Part shown: one piece after another, positions 44,707 to 53,558 of the stretch
Position numbering within the stretch: position 1 is the first letter of the stretch
How the letters are laid out: each line of letters begins with the position of its first letter
DNA from: Allobosea sp. CS1GBMeth4
Lineage (GTDB): Bacteria; Pseudomonadota; Alphaproteobacteria; Rhizobiales; Beijerinckiaceae
Assembly (NCBI RefSeq): GCF_900185715.1
Contig: NZ_FYAS01000022.1
Location: 61,413-125,412, forward strand
DNA length: 64,000 bases
Direction: 5' to 3'
Position numbers and translations under genes: made by a program
Notes under the pieces: model-generated
What the model was told of the DNA's origin: nothing
Databases searched by the model: none
Seen by the model: only the letters and a program-made list of their open reading frames with translations

Positions 44707-46608
44707 TCAGCGGCCTTGCCAGGCCTCGACCAGCCGGCCGAAGCGCTCGGCCATCATCGCCGTCGCGGCCTCGTCGTCGAGCGCACCCGCGAGCCAGCCG
44801 CGCGCCGCCTCGCCGAAGATCGTGCGCCCGACTGCGAAACCCTTCACCGTCTTCGCGGTCTGCGCCAGCCGGAAAGCGGCCTCCAGCTCCGGCAGCGGCG
44901 CGTCGAGCCCGAGCAGCACGACGCCGCGGCAATAGGGATCGTTCTCGGCGATCGCGGCATCGACCGCCGCCCAGGCGGCGGCGCTCGGCTGGCCCTCCAG
45001 CTTCCACCAATCCGGCTTGATGCCGATCGCGTAGAGCCGGCGCATGACGCTCGCCATGGTCTCGTCGCCGACCTCGCCGTTCTTCGAGCAGATGATCTCG
45101 ACCAGGAGCTCGCGGCCGACCTGCCGGCAGGCCAGCGCGACGCGCCGCAGCACCGCCTCCTGCTCGCCCTTCAGCGCCGCGTCGTCGTCCGGATGGTAGA
45201 ACGCCAGAACCTTGGCGACATGGTCGACCGGCCATTCGTTCAGCGCCACGCCGAGCGAGCCCTCCGCGTCGGTTTCGAGCCGGAGCGGCCGCGAGCCCGG
45301 CACCTCCAGCGGCCGTGCGATCCAGAAGCCGTGATCGCCGGCGCGGAACAGCGCCTCGCGGCCATGGCGCCCGTCGAGCAGCATGCCGAAGCCGGCGGCG
45401 CCCCTCGCGACCCGCGCCGCGGCGTCGACCGCGAGCCGCTTGAAGGCGGCGATGCGCGCGCGCGGCACGCCGGCCTCGTCCGCCATCGCCTCGATCTGGG
45501 CGCGATGGTCGATCGCGAGCGCCATCAGCGTTTCGGCCTGAGGCCGGCGCGTCGTCGCCCAATGGACATGGTTGAGCGCCACGTCATGGCGCAGCGCCCG
45601 GTGCGGCGAGCCCTGCCTCAGGAAGAACTGCAGCTCTGCGAAGGTCGGGCTCTCCGGCGAGCAGAGCAGGCGCGAGACGGCGAAGGCGCCGCAGGCATTG
45701 GCCCATGTGCAGCAGGTCTCGATCGGCTCGTCGCGCAGCCAGCCGCGCAGGAAGCCGGACATGAAGGCGTCCCCCGCGCCGAGCACATTGTAGACCTCGA
45801 CGGGGAAGCCCGGCCCCTTGATGCCGTCCTCGATTGAATCTGGGATGGCTCCAGGGAAAACCACGCACCCCATCGGCCCGCGCTTGCAGACGATCGTCGC
45901 CCGGCTCAGCGTGCGGATGGTGCGGATCGCGGCGAGCGTGTCCTCCGAGCCGCCAGCGGCATGCAGTTCCTCCTCGGTGCCGACGATCAGATCGCATTCC
46001 GGCAGGATCGCCTGGAGGTGCTGGGTGACGGTGTCGGAGCGGATATAGCGCTCCTCGCCCGCGGCATGCCCGGCGAGACCCCAGAGATTGGGCCGGTAGT
46101 CGACATCGAACACCACCTTGCGGCCGTGCTTGCGGGCGAGCGCGATCGCTTTCCGCTGCGCCTTCGCCGCGTTGGGAATCGCGAAATGCGTACCGGTGAC
46201 GACCACCGCCCTCGCCGAGGCGATGAAGGCCTCGTCGATCTCGCTCTCGTCGAGCGCCGCATCGGCGCAATCGGCCCGGTAGAAGATCAGCGGGAAGGTC
46301 TTCTCGTCGCGCACGCCGAGGATGACCAGCGAGGTCAGGCGCCTGGGATCGACGACGACCCCTTTGGTCTCGACGCCCTCGCGCCGCAGCTGCTCCAGGA
46401 TGAAGCGGCCCATCTGCTCGTCGCCGACGCGGGTGATCACCGCCGATTTCAGCCCGAGCCGCGCCGTGCCGATCGCGATATTGGTCGGGCAGCCGCCGAC
46501 CGCCTTGGAGAAGCTCGCCATGTCCTCCAGCCGGCCGCCGATCTGCTGTCCGTAGAGGTCGACCGAGGAACGGCCGATCGAGATCAGGTCGAGCACGGGA
46601 TCAGGCAT
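44707..46608 (-). CDS. iolC: IolC kinase fused to a DUF2090 aldolase-like domain
   Basis: A 633-residue two-domain protein. Residues 1-325 are a PfkB-type kinase (5-dehydro-2-deoxygluconokinase): GRSSVDLYGQQIGG near 12, KAVGGCPTNIAIG near 35, and the catalytic NVLGAGDAFMSGFLRG near 280. Residues about 340-633 form a DUF2090 domain (LMALAIDHRAQIE, FHP-like FYHPDD, KPDWWKLEGQP, GRTIFGEAARGWL), which resembles class I-type 2-deoxy-5-keto-gluconate-6-phosphate aldolases. It would thus cover two consecutive steps, replacing a separate IolJ. It overlaps the rpiR gene by eight bases. Confidence 0.94.
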   Translation of the reverse strand: MPDPVLDLISIGRSSVDLYGQQIGGRLEDMASFSKAVGGCPTNIAIGTARLGLKSAVITRVGDEQMGRFILEQLRREGVETKGVVVDPRRLTSLVILGVRDEKTFPLIFYRADCADAALDESEIDEAFIASARAVVVTGTHFAIPNAAKAQRKAIALARKHGRKVVFDVDYRPNLWGLAGHAAGEERYIRSDTVTQHLQAILPECDLIVGTEEELHAAGGSEDTLAAIRTIRTLSRATIVCKRGPMGCVVFPGAIPDSIEDGIKGPGFPVEVYNVLGAGDAFMSGFLRGWLRDEPIETCCTWANACGAFAVSRLLCSPESPTFAELQFFLRQGSPHRALRHDVALNHVHWATTRRPQAETLMALAIDHRAQIEAMADEAGVPRARIAAFKRLAVDAAARVARGAAGFGMLLDGRHGREALFRAGDHGFWIARPLEVPGSRPLRLETDAEGSLGVALNEWPVDHVAKVLAFYHPDDDAALKGEQEAVLRRVALACRQVGRELLVEIICSKNGEVGDETMASVMRRLYAIGIKPDWWKLEGQPSAAAWAAVDAAIAENDPYCRGVVLLGLDAPLPELEAAFRLAQTAKTVKGFAVGRTIFGEAARGWLAGALDDEAATAMMAERFGRLVEAWQGR

Positions 46609-47449
46609 CGTGGCGGGCTTTCTCGGCAGTGCCGACGGCGAGCGTCATGGCGAGCGCGAAGCTGGCCGACATCGAGCGGAAGGCGCCGTAATCGGCCTCC
46701 TCGACCTCCAGCCACAGGGAACAATGCTGGGCGAGCGGGCTGAGCGCGCCGTCGGTGATCGCCACCACTGGAATGCCCTTGCCATGGGCCTCGGCCGCCA
46801 TCGCGACCGTCGCCGGCGTATAGGGCGCGCAGCTGACGGCGACGACGACGTCGCCCGCGCGCGCGATCGACGCCTGCTCGGGCCCGAGCGAGGCGACATT
46901 GTCGACCAGCACGGCCCGGATGCCGAGCTTGCCGAAGGCGTAGGCGAGATAGGACACGACCGGGAACATCCGGCGGGCGCCGATCAGGACGATGGTCCCG
47001 GCGCCGGCGAGCAGATCGGTCGCCATGTCGACGTCACGATACCGGATCGTCGACTGCAGCCGCGACAGCGAGCTGCGGCTGGCTTCGACGAAGCCGTCGA
47101 GCAGCACCTGCGCCATGTTCGGCCCGGCGGCGCCTTCATCGCGCAGCGCCGCCAGCCGCTCGCGATAATCGGGGATGTGCCGGCGCAGCCGCGAGCGGAA
47201 GAGCTGCTGCAGCTCGCTGAAGCCGGAATAGTCGAGCGCCTGGGCGAAGCGCACCAGGGTCGAAGCCTGCACCCCGGCCTGCTGCGCCACCTGCGCCGCG
47301 GTGTTCAGCGCCATGTCGTCGGGATTGGCGAGTGCGTAGTCGGCGACCTGCCGCAACCGCTTCGGCAGGCTCGGCCCGCGCTCGCGCAGGAGGGCGACGA
47401 AACCGTCGAAATCGCCCCGTGGCGGATCCTGCTGCACTGGCGACGTCAT
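46601..47449 (-). CDS. MurR/RpiR-family regulator of the inositol genes
   Basis: A 282-residue RpiR-type regulator. The N-terminal helix-turn-helix is near residues 25-85 (AAQVAQQAGVQASTLVRFAQ), and the C-terminal SIS sugar-phosphate-binding domain runs from about 125 to 255 (GTIVLIGARRMFPVVSYLAY and VVAVSCAPYTPATVAMA). It is the first gene of the leftward iol operon and divergent from the SDR-iolG operon. A GGAA-N6-TTCT site lies in between, close to the GGAA-N6-TTCC site described for the RpiR-type IolR of rhizobia. An inositol pathway intermediate is the likely inducer. Confidence 0.93.
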   Translation of the reverse strand: MTSPVQQDPPRGDFDGFVALLRERGPSLPKRLRQVADYALANPDDMALNTAAQVAQQAGVQASTLVRFAQALDYSGFSELQQLFRSRLRRHIPDYRERLAALRDEGAAGPNMAQVLLDGFVEASRSSLSRLQSTIRYRDVDMATDLLAGAGTIVLIGARRMFPVVSYLAYAFGKLGIRAVLVDNVASLGPEQASIARAGDVVVAVSCAPYTPATVAMAAEAHGKGIPVVAITDGALSPLAQHCSLWLEVEEADYGAFRSMSASFALAMTLAVGTAEKARHDA

Positions 47450-47495
47450 CGGGAACAGGGGCTCTCGCGGCCTTGACTTGCGCCGGGAGAGAATG

Positions 47496-47509
47496 GAATG
47501 TTTGTTCTA
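47496..47509. promoter_or_regulatory. Candidate RpiR/IolR operator in the divergent iol promoter region
   Basis: GGAATGTTTGTTCT matches GGAA-N6-TTCC with one mismatch. It lies 47 bases before the rpiR start, and a TTGACT hexamer for leftward transcription lies a few bases to its right, so binding could block the iol promoter. Confidence 0.6.
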
Positions 47510-47570
47510 TTAGTCAAGCGCAATAAAAATAATGTGCCATTACGGCAATGGGCATGGGGAGGGGCAGGCA

Positions 47571-48371
47571 GTGCCGCAGCCAACCGACTTCCGTCGCGAA
47601 CTCGACGGCAAGGTCGCCATCGTCACCGGCGGCAGCCAGGGCCTGGGCGAGGCGATCGCGCGCGAATTCGCCGCGCGCGGCGCTGCCGGCCTCGTCCTCA
47701 CCGGCCGCAACCGCGAGCGCGGCGAAGCCGTCGCCGCCAGCCTGGAGGCGCGGGGTTGTAGAGCCCTCTTCCACGCCGCCGACCTCGCCGACCTCGAGGC
47801 GGTCCGCCGGATCGTGCCGGCCGCCGAGCAGGCCTTCGGCCGGCTCGACATCCTCGTCAACGCCGCCGGCGACACCGACCGCGGCACGATCTTCGACACC
47901 ACTCCCGAACTCTACGCCCGCATCATGGCGGTCAACCTGACCGCCCCCTTCTTCCTGATCCAGGATTCCGCGACCCTGATGCGCCGGCAGGGCATCCACG
48001 GCGCCATCGTCAACATCCAATCGATGTCGGCCCATGGCGGCCAGCCCTTCCTCGCCGCCTACAGCGTCTCGAAGGGCGCGCTTGCGACGCTGACGAAGAA
48101 CGCCGCCTATGGGCTCCTCGGCGACCGGATCCGCGTCAACGGCCTCAATATCGGCTGGATGGCGACACCCGGCGAGGACGCGATCATGCGCCGGCGCCAT
48201 GGTGCGCAGGACGGCTGGCTGGAGAAGGCCGAGGCCGGCCGGCCCTTCGGCCGGCTGATCGACCCGCGCGAGGTCGCCAAGGCCGTCGCCTATCTCGCCT
48301 CGGACGAATCGGGGTTGATGACCGGCGCCAATGTCGATTTCGACCAGACCATTCTCGGCGCGCACGACTGA
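47571..48371 (+). CDS. SDR-family oxidoreductase of the inositol locus
   Basis: A 266-residue short-chain dehydrogenase. The cofactor motif [12 protein letters not shown] is near residue 20, NAAGDTDRG near 98, and the catalytic Ser, Tyr and Lys are in [20 protein letters not shown] near 145-164. Substrate unknown; its position at the head of the iolG operon suggests oxidation of an inositol isomer or derivative. GTG at 47571 is chosen because GGGGAGG precedes it; an ATG at 47532 also exists. Confidence 0.88.
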   Translation: MPQPTDFRRELDGKVAIVTGGSQGLGEAIAREFAARGAAGLVLTGRNRERGEAVAASLEARGCRALFHAADLADLEAVRRIVPAAEQAFGRLDILVNAAGDTDRGTIFDTTPELYARIMAVNLTAPFFLIQDSATLMRRQGIHGAIVNIQSMSAHGGQPFLAAYSVSKGALATLTKNAAYGLLGDRIRVNGLNIGWMATPGEDAIMRRRHGAQDGWLEKAEAGRPFGRLIDPREVAKAVAYLASDESGLMTGANVDFDQTILGAHD

Positions 48372-48408
48372 CGCGCCGCAGCACTCGAACCGCGGGACCA
48401 CGGACGTG

Positions 48409-49407
48409 ATGAGATTTGGATTGCTGGGCGCCGGCCGGATCGGGCGCATTCACGGGCTCAACGTCGCGGCGCGCTCCGACGCGCAGCTGGTCGCGCTCTC
48501 CGATGCCTCCGCGGACGCCGCCGCTTCGCTCGCCCAGGCCTCCGGCGCCAAGGTCGCGAGCACCGAGGCGATCCTGTCTGATGGCGCCATCGACGCCGTG
48601 GTGATCTGCACGCCGACCGACACCCATGCCGACCTGATCGAGGCCGCCGTCTCGGCCGGCAAGGCCGTGTTCTGCGAGAAGCCGGTCGATCTCGACGCCG
48701 GCCGCATCCGCCGCTGCCTCGCGCTGGTGGCGAAGTCGGGCCGGCCGCTGATGATCGGCTTCAACCGCCGCTTCGACCCGAATTTCGCGGCGCTGGAAAA
48801 GCGCCTGCGTCAGGGCGAAGCCGGAGAGGTCGAGATCGTCAGCGTGATCTCGCGCGACCCCGGCCCGCCGCCGGTCGAATACGTCAGGCGCTCGGGCGGA
48901 CTGTTTCGTGACATGATGATTCATGATTTCGACATGGCCCGCTTCCTCCTCGCCGAGGAGCCGGTCGAGGTCTTCGCGCTCGGCTCCTCGCTGGTCGACC
49001 CGGCGATCGGCGGGGCCGGCGACGTCGACACCGCCGCCGTGCTGATGCGCACTGCCAGCGGACGCATCGCCCAGATCTCGAATTCGCGCCGCGCCACCTA
49101 TGGCTACGACCAGCGCATCGAGGTCCACGGCTCCCGGGGCATGCTGCGCGCCGGCAATATCCACGAGACCACGGTGGAGATCGCGACCGGAGCCGGCTTC
49201 CGCGCCGATCCGGTGCAGAACTTCTTCCTCGAACGCTATGCCGCGGCCTATCGCGCCGAGCTGGACGCCTTCATCGCCGCCTGCCGCGACAGGCGCGCGC
49301 CCTCCCCGTCCGGCCTCGACGGGCTGAAGGCTCAGATCCTCGCCGACGCCGCGACCGAATCGCGCCGCACCGGCCAGCCGGTTTCCGTCTCGCTCGAGGC
49401 GCTGTGA
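48409..49407 (+). CDS. iolG: Inositol 2-dehydrogenase IolG-like
   Basis: A 332-residue Gfo/Idh/MocA oxidoreductase that oxidises myo-inositol to 2-keto-myo-inositol with NAD. The Rossmann motif GLLGAGRIGRIHG is at residues 4-16, the catalytic lysine is in CEKPVDLD near 95, and the active-site Asp/His lie in MMIHDFDMARFLL near 170. ATG at 48409 is immediately preceded by an in-frame GTG. The stop overlaps the start of the phosphatase gene. Confidence 0.92.
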   Translation: MRFGLLGAGRIGRIHGLNVAARSDAQLVALSDASADAAASLAQASGAKVASTEAILSDGAIDAVVICTPTDTHADLIEAAVSAGKAVFCEKPVDLDAGRIRRCLALVAKSGRPLMIGFNRRFDPNFAALEKRLRQGEAGEVEIVSVISRDPGPPPVEYVRRSGGLFRDMMIHDFDMARFLLAEEPVEVFALGSSLVDPAIGGAGDVDTAAVLMRTASGRIAQISNSRRATYGYDQRIEVHGSRGMLRAGNIHETTVEIATGAGFRADPVQNFFLERYAAAYRAELDAFIAACRDRRAPSPSGLDGLKAQILADAATESRRTGQPVSVSLEAL

Positions 49408-50207
49408 TGACGCCCGCCGAACTCGAGCTGCGCGAATATGCCGTGCTCGGCCTCGTCGCGGAGGCCAGCGACCTCGCGCTCCGCCATTTCCGCCACAGGG
49501 ACAGCCTCGGCATCAGCATGAAGGGCGCCCAGGACTGGCTCACCGTCGCCGACGGCGCCGTCGAGGCCTTCCTGCGCGAACGCCTCGCGGTCCTGTTCCC
49601 GAGCGATGCCGTGATCGGCGAGGAGGGCGGCGGTGAAGCGGCCGACGCCGTCTGGATCATCGATCCGATCGACGGCACCTCGAATTTCGCCCGCGGCGAC
49701 CGGATCTGGTGCATCTCGATCGGCCTCCTGCTGAACGGCGTGCCGGAGATCGGCATCGTCTCGGCTCCGGCGCTGGGCGAGGTCTATCTCGGCCGCCGCG
49801 GACACGGCGCGACCCTGAACGGAGAGCCGGTCAAGGTCTCCGATGCCACCGACATACGCCGGGCCACGGTCGAGTTCGGCTGGTCGACCCGCATTCCGCC
49901 CGAGGATTATCTCGCCCTGGTCGGCCGCGGCTTCGCCGCCGGCGCCTCGGTCAAGCGCTCGGGCTCCGGGGCGCTCGGGCTCTGCCATGTCGCCTGCGGC
50001 CGCAGCGACGCCTATGCCGAACTGCACATTAATTCCTGGGACGTCGCCGCCGGTCTGGTGATCGCGGCCGAGGCCGGCGCGCATATCAGCGACTTCTTCG
50101 ACAGCAACGCGATCGAGGCCGGCAATCCGGTCCTGTGCTGCACCCCGGAGCTGCAAGGCGAACTGGAGCGGATCACCGGAATAGTAAGCCGGCACAAGGA
50201 TCGTTGA
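49407..50207 (+). CDS. Inositol monophosphatase-family phosphatase
   Basis: A 266-residue Mg-dependent phosphatase. The metal-binding motifs are GEEGGGE near residue 71, WIIDPIDGTSNFARG near 84-98, and the C-terminal SWDVAAGLVIAAEAGAHI near 210. All residues of the DPIDGT and WD motifs are present, so it should be active on inositol phosphate or a similar sugar phosphate. It starts as TGATG on the iolG stop codon and leads into a binding-protein transporter of a type known to carry sugar phosphates. Confidence 0.92.
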   Translation: MTPAELELREYAVLGLVAEASDLALRHFRHRDSLGISMKGAQDWLTVADGAVEAFLRERLAVLFPSDAVIGEEGGGEAADAVWIIDPIDGTSNFARGDRIWCISIGLLLNGVPEIGIVSAPALGEVYLGRRGHGATLNGEPVKVSDATDIRRATVEFGWSTRIPPEDYLALVGRGFAAGASVKRSGSGALGLCHVACGRSDAYAELHINSWDVAAGLVIAAEAGAHISDFFDSNAIEAGNPVLCCTPELQGELERITGIVSRHKDR

Positions 50208-50274
50208 TCTTTTCGAGCGAACGGTCACTATCGACCCAACAAGAACAAGTCAGAACATCCAACGGGAGGAAGAC

Positions 50275-51315
50275 ATGCTGTCATTGAACCGGCTTCGCGC
50301 CGGACTGTTCGCGGCCGCAGCCACCGGCGCGGCCTTCGCCGCCGTTCCGGCACAGGCCCAGGGCTCGCTCGTTCTCTATTGCGGCGTCCAGGAGGAATGG
50401 TGCCGCGCCATGAGTGGCGCCTTCGAGAAGGAGACCGGGATCAAGGTCGCGATGACCCGCAAATCCTCGGGCGAGATCTATGCCCAGGTGAAGGCCGAGG
50501 CCTCGAACCCGCGCGGCGACGTCTGGTGGGGCGGCACCGGCGACCCGCACCTGCAGGCGGCCGAGGAAGGGCTGACGCTGGAGTATGAATCGCCGGCGAA
50601 CAAGGATCTCCATCCCTGGGCGATCTCGCAATGGAACGCCGCCAAGAAGCGTTCGATCGGCATCTATGCCGGCGCGCTCGGCTTCGGCTTCAACACGCAG
50701 CAGATCAAGGCGAAGGGCCTCGCCGAGCCGAAATGCTGGGCCGATCTGCTCGACGCCAAGCTGAAGGACGACGTCCAGGTCGCCGATCCCAACTCCTCGG
50801 GCACCGCCTATACGCTGCTCGCGACCGTGGTACAGCTGATGGGCGAGGACAAGGGCTTCGACTATCTCAAGGCCCTGCACAAGAACATCAGCCAGTACAC
50901 CAAGTCGGGTGCCGCCCCGGCCAAGGCCGCCAGCCTCGGCGAGGCGGCGGTCGGCATCGTCTTCATCCACGATGCCGTCGTCTTCGCGGTGCAGGGCGAC
51001 CCGATCAAGCCCGTCGCCCCCTGCGAGGGCACCGGTTACGAGATCGGCTCGATGTCGATCGTCAAGGGCGCGCGCAATCTCGACAACGCCAAGAAGTTCT
51101 ACGACTGGGCGCTCTCACCTGCCGCCCAGGCGCTCGGCGCCCCAGCCAAGTCCTATCAGGTACCCTCGAACAGGAATGCCCCGGTTCCCGCCCAGGCCCC
51201 GAAGATGGATCAGGTCAAGCTGATCAACTACGACTTCGTCAAATACGGCTCCTCGGCCGAGCGCACCCGGCTGCTGAGCAAATGGGACAAGGAGGTCAAG
51301 GCGCTGCCGAAGTGA
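50275..51315 (+). CDS. ABC transporter substrate-binding protein (AfuA/FbpA type)
   Basis: A 346-residue periplasmic binding protein with a signal peptide ending AQA near residue 28. The mature protein has LVLYCGVQEEWCRAMSGAFEKETGI, SSGEIYAQVKAEASNPRGDVWWGG near 65, and ADPNSSGTAYTLLATV near 165. The family includes ferric-iron proteins, but the iron-binding tyrosine pair is not obvious here. The AfuA branch binds hexose phosphates. Context (IMPase and iol genes) favours a phosphorylated cyclitol or sugar as ligand. Confidence 0.88.
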   Translation: MLSLNRLRAGLFAAAATGAAFAAVPAQAQGSLVLYCGVQEEWCRAMSGAFEKETGIKVAMTRKSSGEIYAQVKAEASNPRGDVWWGGTGDPHLQAAEEGLTLEYESPANKDLHPWAISQWNAAKKRSIGIYAGALGFGFNTQQIKAKGLAEPKCWADLLDAKLKDDVQVADPNSSGTAYTLLATVVQLMGEDKGFDYLKALHKNISQYTKSGAAPAKAASLGEAAVGIVFIHDAVVFAVQGDPIKPVAPCEGTGYEIGSMSIVKGARNLDNAKKFYDWALSPAAQALGAPAKSYQVPSNRNAPVPAQAPKMDQVKLINYDFVKYGSSAERTRLLSKWDKEVKALPK

Positions 51316-51359
51316 GCCCAGGCTGATCGCGGACATCGAAGACGAAGAGGCGAGCGACG

Positions 51360-53543
51360 ATGCGTCCCGCGACGAGGCTTGCGCTGCTGGCCGGCTGGCT
51401 CGGCTATGCGCTCATCCCCTGGTACCTGCCCGACGGGATGAGCCTCGCCGGCTACCCGTTCGGCAAGAGCGGCACGGCGCTGGCGCTCGTGCTCTCGGGA
51501 GCGGCGCCCTGGCTCCTGCCGGTCGGCGTCACCCTCGCCGCGGCCAGCCTGCTCAGCCTCCGCCAGGAGAATGCCGCGACCGGCAGGCTCCTGGCCTGGA
51601 TCGGTTTCGCCGGCCTCGTCCTCTTCTTCGCCCAGGGCTTCGCCGTCACGCTCAAGGATCAGGGCATGCCGGCGCTGGCCGCCCTGCTCGGTGGCGCCGG
51701 CGCGGCCCAGCCCGGCATGGGCTTCGGCGCGCTGATCACGCTGGTCTCGCTCCTGCTGCTGCTCTGCCACGGCCTCGCCTATCGCGGCCTGTGCCGCGGC
51801 GACGTCTTCACCACCTCCTCGATCGGCATCGTCGTCATGCTGATCGCGCTCTTCATCTTCCTGCCGGTCTCGACCATCCTGAAGAGCGCGCTGGTCGATG
51901 CGAGCGGCGCGCTGGTTCTCGGCGAATTCGTCGAGCGCTTTTTCAGCCCGACGATCTGGGGGTTGGGCTGCCTCACCGCCAACACCAATTGCGGCGTCGC
52001 CTGGAACACGCTGATCCTCGCCGTGCTCACCGGCGTCGTCACCACGTTGCTCGGCCTCGCCTGCGCGCTGCTGATTCTGCGCACCGGCATGCCGGGCAAG
52101 CGGGCGATGCGCCTGCTCACCGTGCTGCCGATCATCACGCCGCCCTTCGTCATCGGCCTGGCGCTGATCCTGCTCTTCGGCCGCTCCGGGCTGTTCTCGA
52201 CCCTGATGTTCGACTGGTTCGGCGTGCCGCGCTCGCGCTGGATCTACGGGCTGCCCGGCGTGCTGCTCGCGCAGGTGCTCGCCTTCGCCCCGATCGCCTT
52301 CCTCGTCCTGATCGGCGTCGTCCAGGGCATCGCGCCGAGCCTGGAGGAAGCCTCGCAGACGCTCGGCGCCAAGCGCTGGACCACCTTCCGGACCGTGACC
52401 TGGCCCCTGCTGCGGCCCGGCCTCGCCAACGCCTTCCTGCTCGGCTTCGTCGAGAGCATGGCCGATTTCGGCAACCCGCTGGTGCTCGGCGGCAATTTCG
52501 AGGTGCTCTCGACCAAGATCTTCTTCGCGGTGGTCGGCGCCGCGCACAACCAGGGCCAGGCGGCGGTCCTCGCCATCGTCCTGCTCGGCTTCACCCTCGC
52601 CGCCTTCTGGGCCCAGCAGCGCTGGCTCGGCAGCAGGTCCTACACGACCGTCACCGGCAAGGGCGATTCCGGCTTGCCGACGCCGCTGCCGCGCCGGATC
52701 ACCTGGATATCCGCCCTCGTCATCGGGCCCTGGGTGGCGCTCACCGCGATCATCTACTTCGTCATCCTGATGGGCGGCTTCGTGAAGACGATGGGCCGCG
52801 ATCACACCCCGACTCTGCAGCACTACATCACCGGCTTCTCGATCGATTTCAGCCGCGGGCTCTATTTCGACGGCTCGGCCTGGCCGTCCTTCTTCACCAC
52901 GCTGAAGCTCGCGGCGATTTCGGCGCCGCTGACCGCGCTGATCGGCCTGCTCACCGCCTATCTGCTGACGCGCCAGCGCTTCGCCGGGCGCGGCGCGCTC
53001 GAATTCGCGACCATGCTGAGCTTCGCCATTCCCGGCACCGTGCTCGGCGTCGCCTATATCCTCGCCTTCAACGTGCCGCCGGTCGAGATCACGGGCACCG
53101 GGCTGATCCTCGTCATCGCCTTCGTCTTCCGCAACATGCCGGTCGGCGTGCGCTCCGGCATCGCCGGGCTGTCGCAGATCGACAAGAGCCTGGACGAGGC
53201 CTCGGCCACGCTCTCGGCCCGCAGCTTCACCACGCTCTGGCGGGTGGTGCTGCCGCTGCTGCGCCCTGCTCTCGTCGCCGCGCTGGTCTACAGCTTCGTG
53301 CGCAGCATGACGACGGTCAGCGCCGTGATCTTCCTGGTCTCGGCCGAGTACAATCTCGCCACCGCCTATATCGTCGGCCGCGTCGAGGCCGGCGAGTTCG
53401 GCCTCGCCATCGCCTATTCCTCGGTCCTGATCGTGGTGATGGCGCTCGGCATCAGCCTGATCCAGCTCGGCGTCGGCGAGCGCAAGCTCGGCCGGCGCGG
53501 CACGCCCGCCCTCGCCGCCTCCGCCGCCGAGCCGATCAAGTAA
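51360..53543 (+). CDS. ABC transporter permease, duplicated FbpB/AfuB type
   Basis: A 727-residue inner-membrane protein. Four N-terminal hydrophobic segments are followed by two permease modules, each with the EAA loop that contacts the ATPase: SLEEASQTLGAKRWTTF near residue 325 and SLDEASATLSARSFTTL near 615. About 15-16 membrane segments in total, longer than typical FbpB (about 500-550) because of the extra N-terminal helices. Lies 45 bases after the binding protein. Confidence 0.92.
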   Translation: MRPATRLALLAGWLGYALIPWYLPDGMSLAGYPFGKSGTALALVLSGAAPWLLPVGVTLAAASLLSLRQENAATGRLLAWIGFAGLVLFFAQGFAVTLKDQGMPALAALLGGAGAAQPGMGFGALITLVSLLLLLCHGLAYRGLCRGDVFTTSSIGIVVMLIALFIFLPVSTILKSALVDASGALVLGEFVERFFSPTIWGLGCLTANTNCGVAWNTLILAVLTGVVTTLLGLACALLILRTGMPGKRAMRLLTVLPIITPPFVIGLALILLFGRSGLFSTLMFDWFGVPRSRWIYGLPGVLLAQVLAFAPIAFLVLIGVVQGIAPSLEEASQTLGAKRWTTFRTVTWPLLRPGLANAFLLGFVESMADFGNPLVLGGNFEVLSTKIFFAVVGAAHNQGQAAVLAIVLLGFTLAAFWAQQRWLGSRSYTTVTGKGDSGLPTPLPRRITWISALVIGPWVALTAIIYFVILMGGFVKTMGRDHTPTLQHYITGFSIDFSRGLYFDGSAWPSFFTTLKLAAISAPLTALIGLLTAYLLTRQRFAGRGALEFATMLSFAIPGTVLGVAYILAFNVPPVEITGTGLILVIAFVFRNMPVGVRSGIAGLSQIDKSLDEASATLSARSFTTLWRVVLPLLRPALVAALVYSFVRSMTTVSAVIFLVSAEYNLATAYIVGRVEAGEFGLAIAYSSVLIVVMALGISLIQLGVGERKLGRRGTPALAASAAEPIK

Positions 53544-53558
53544 GGATACGTCGCAGCC

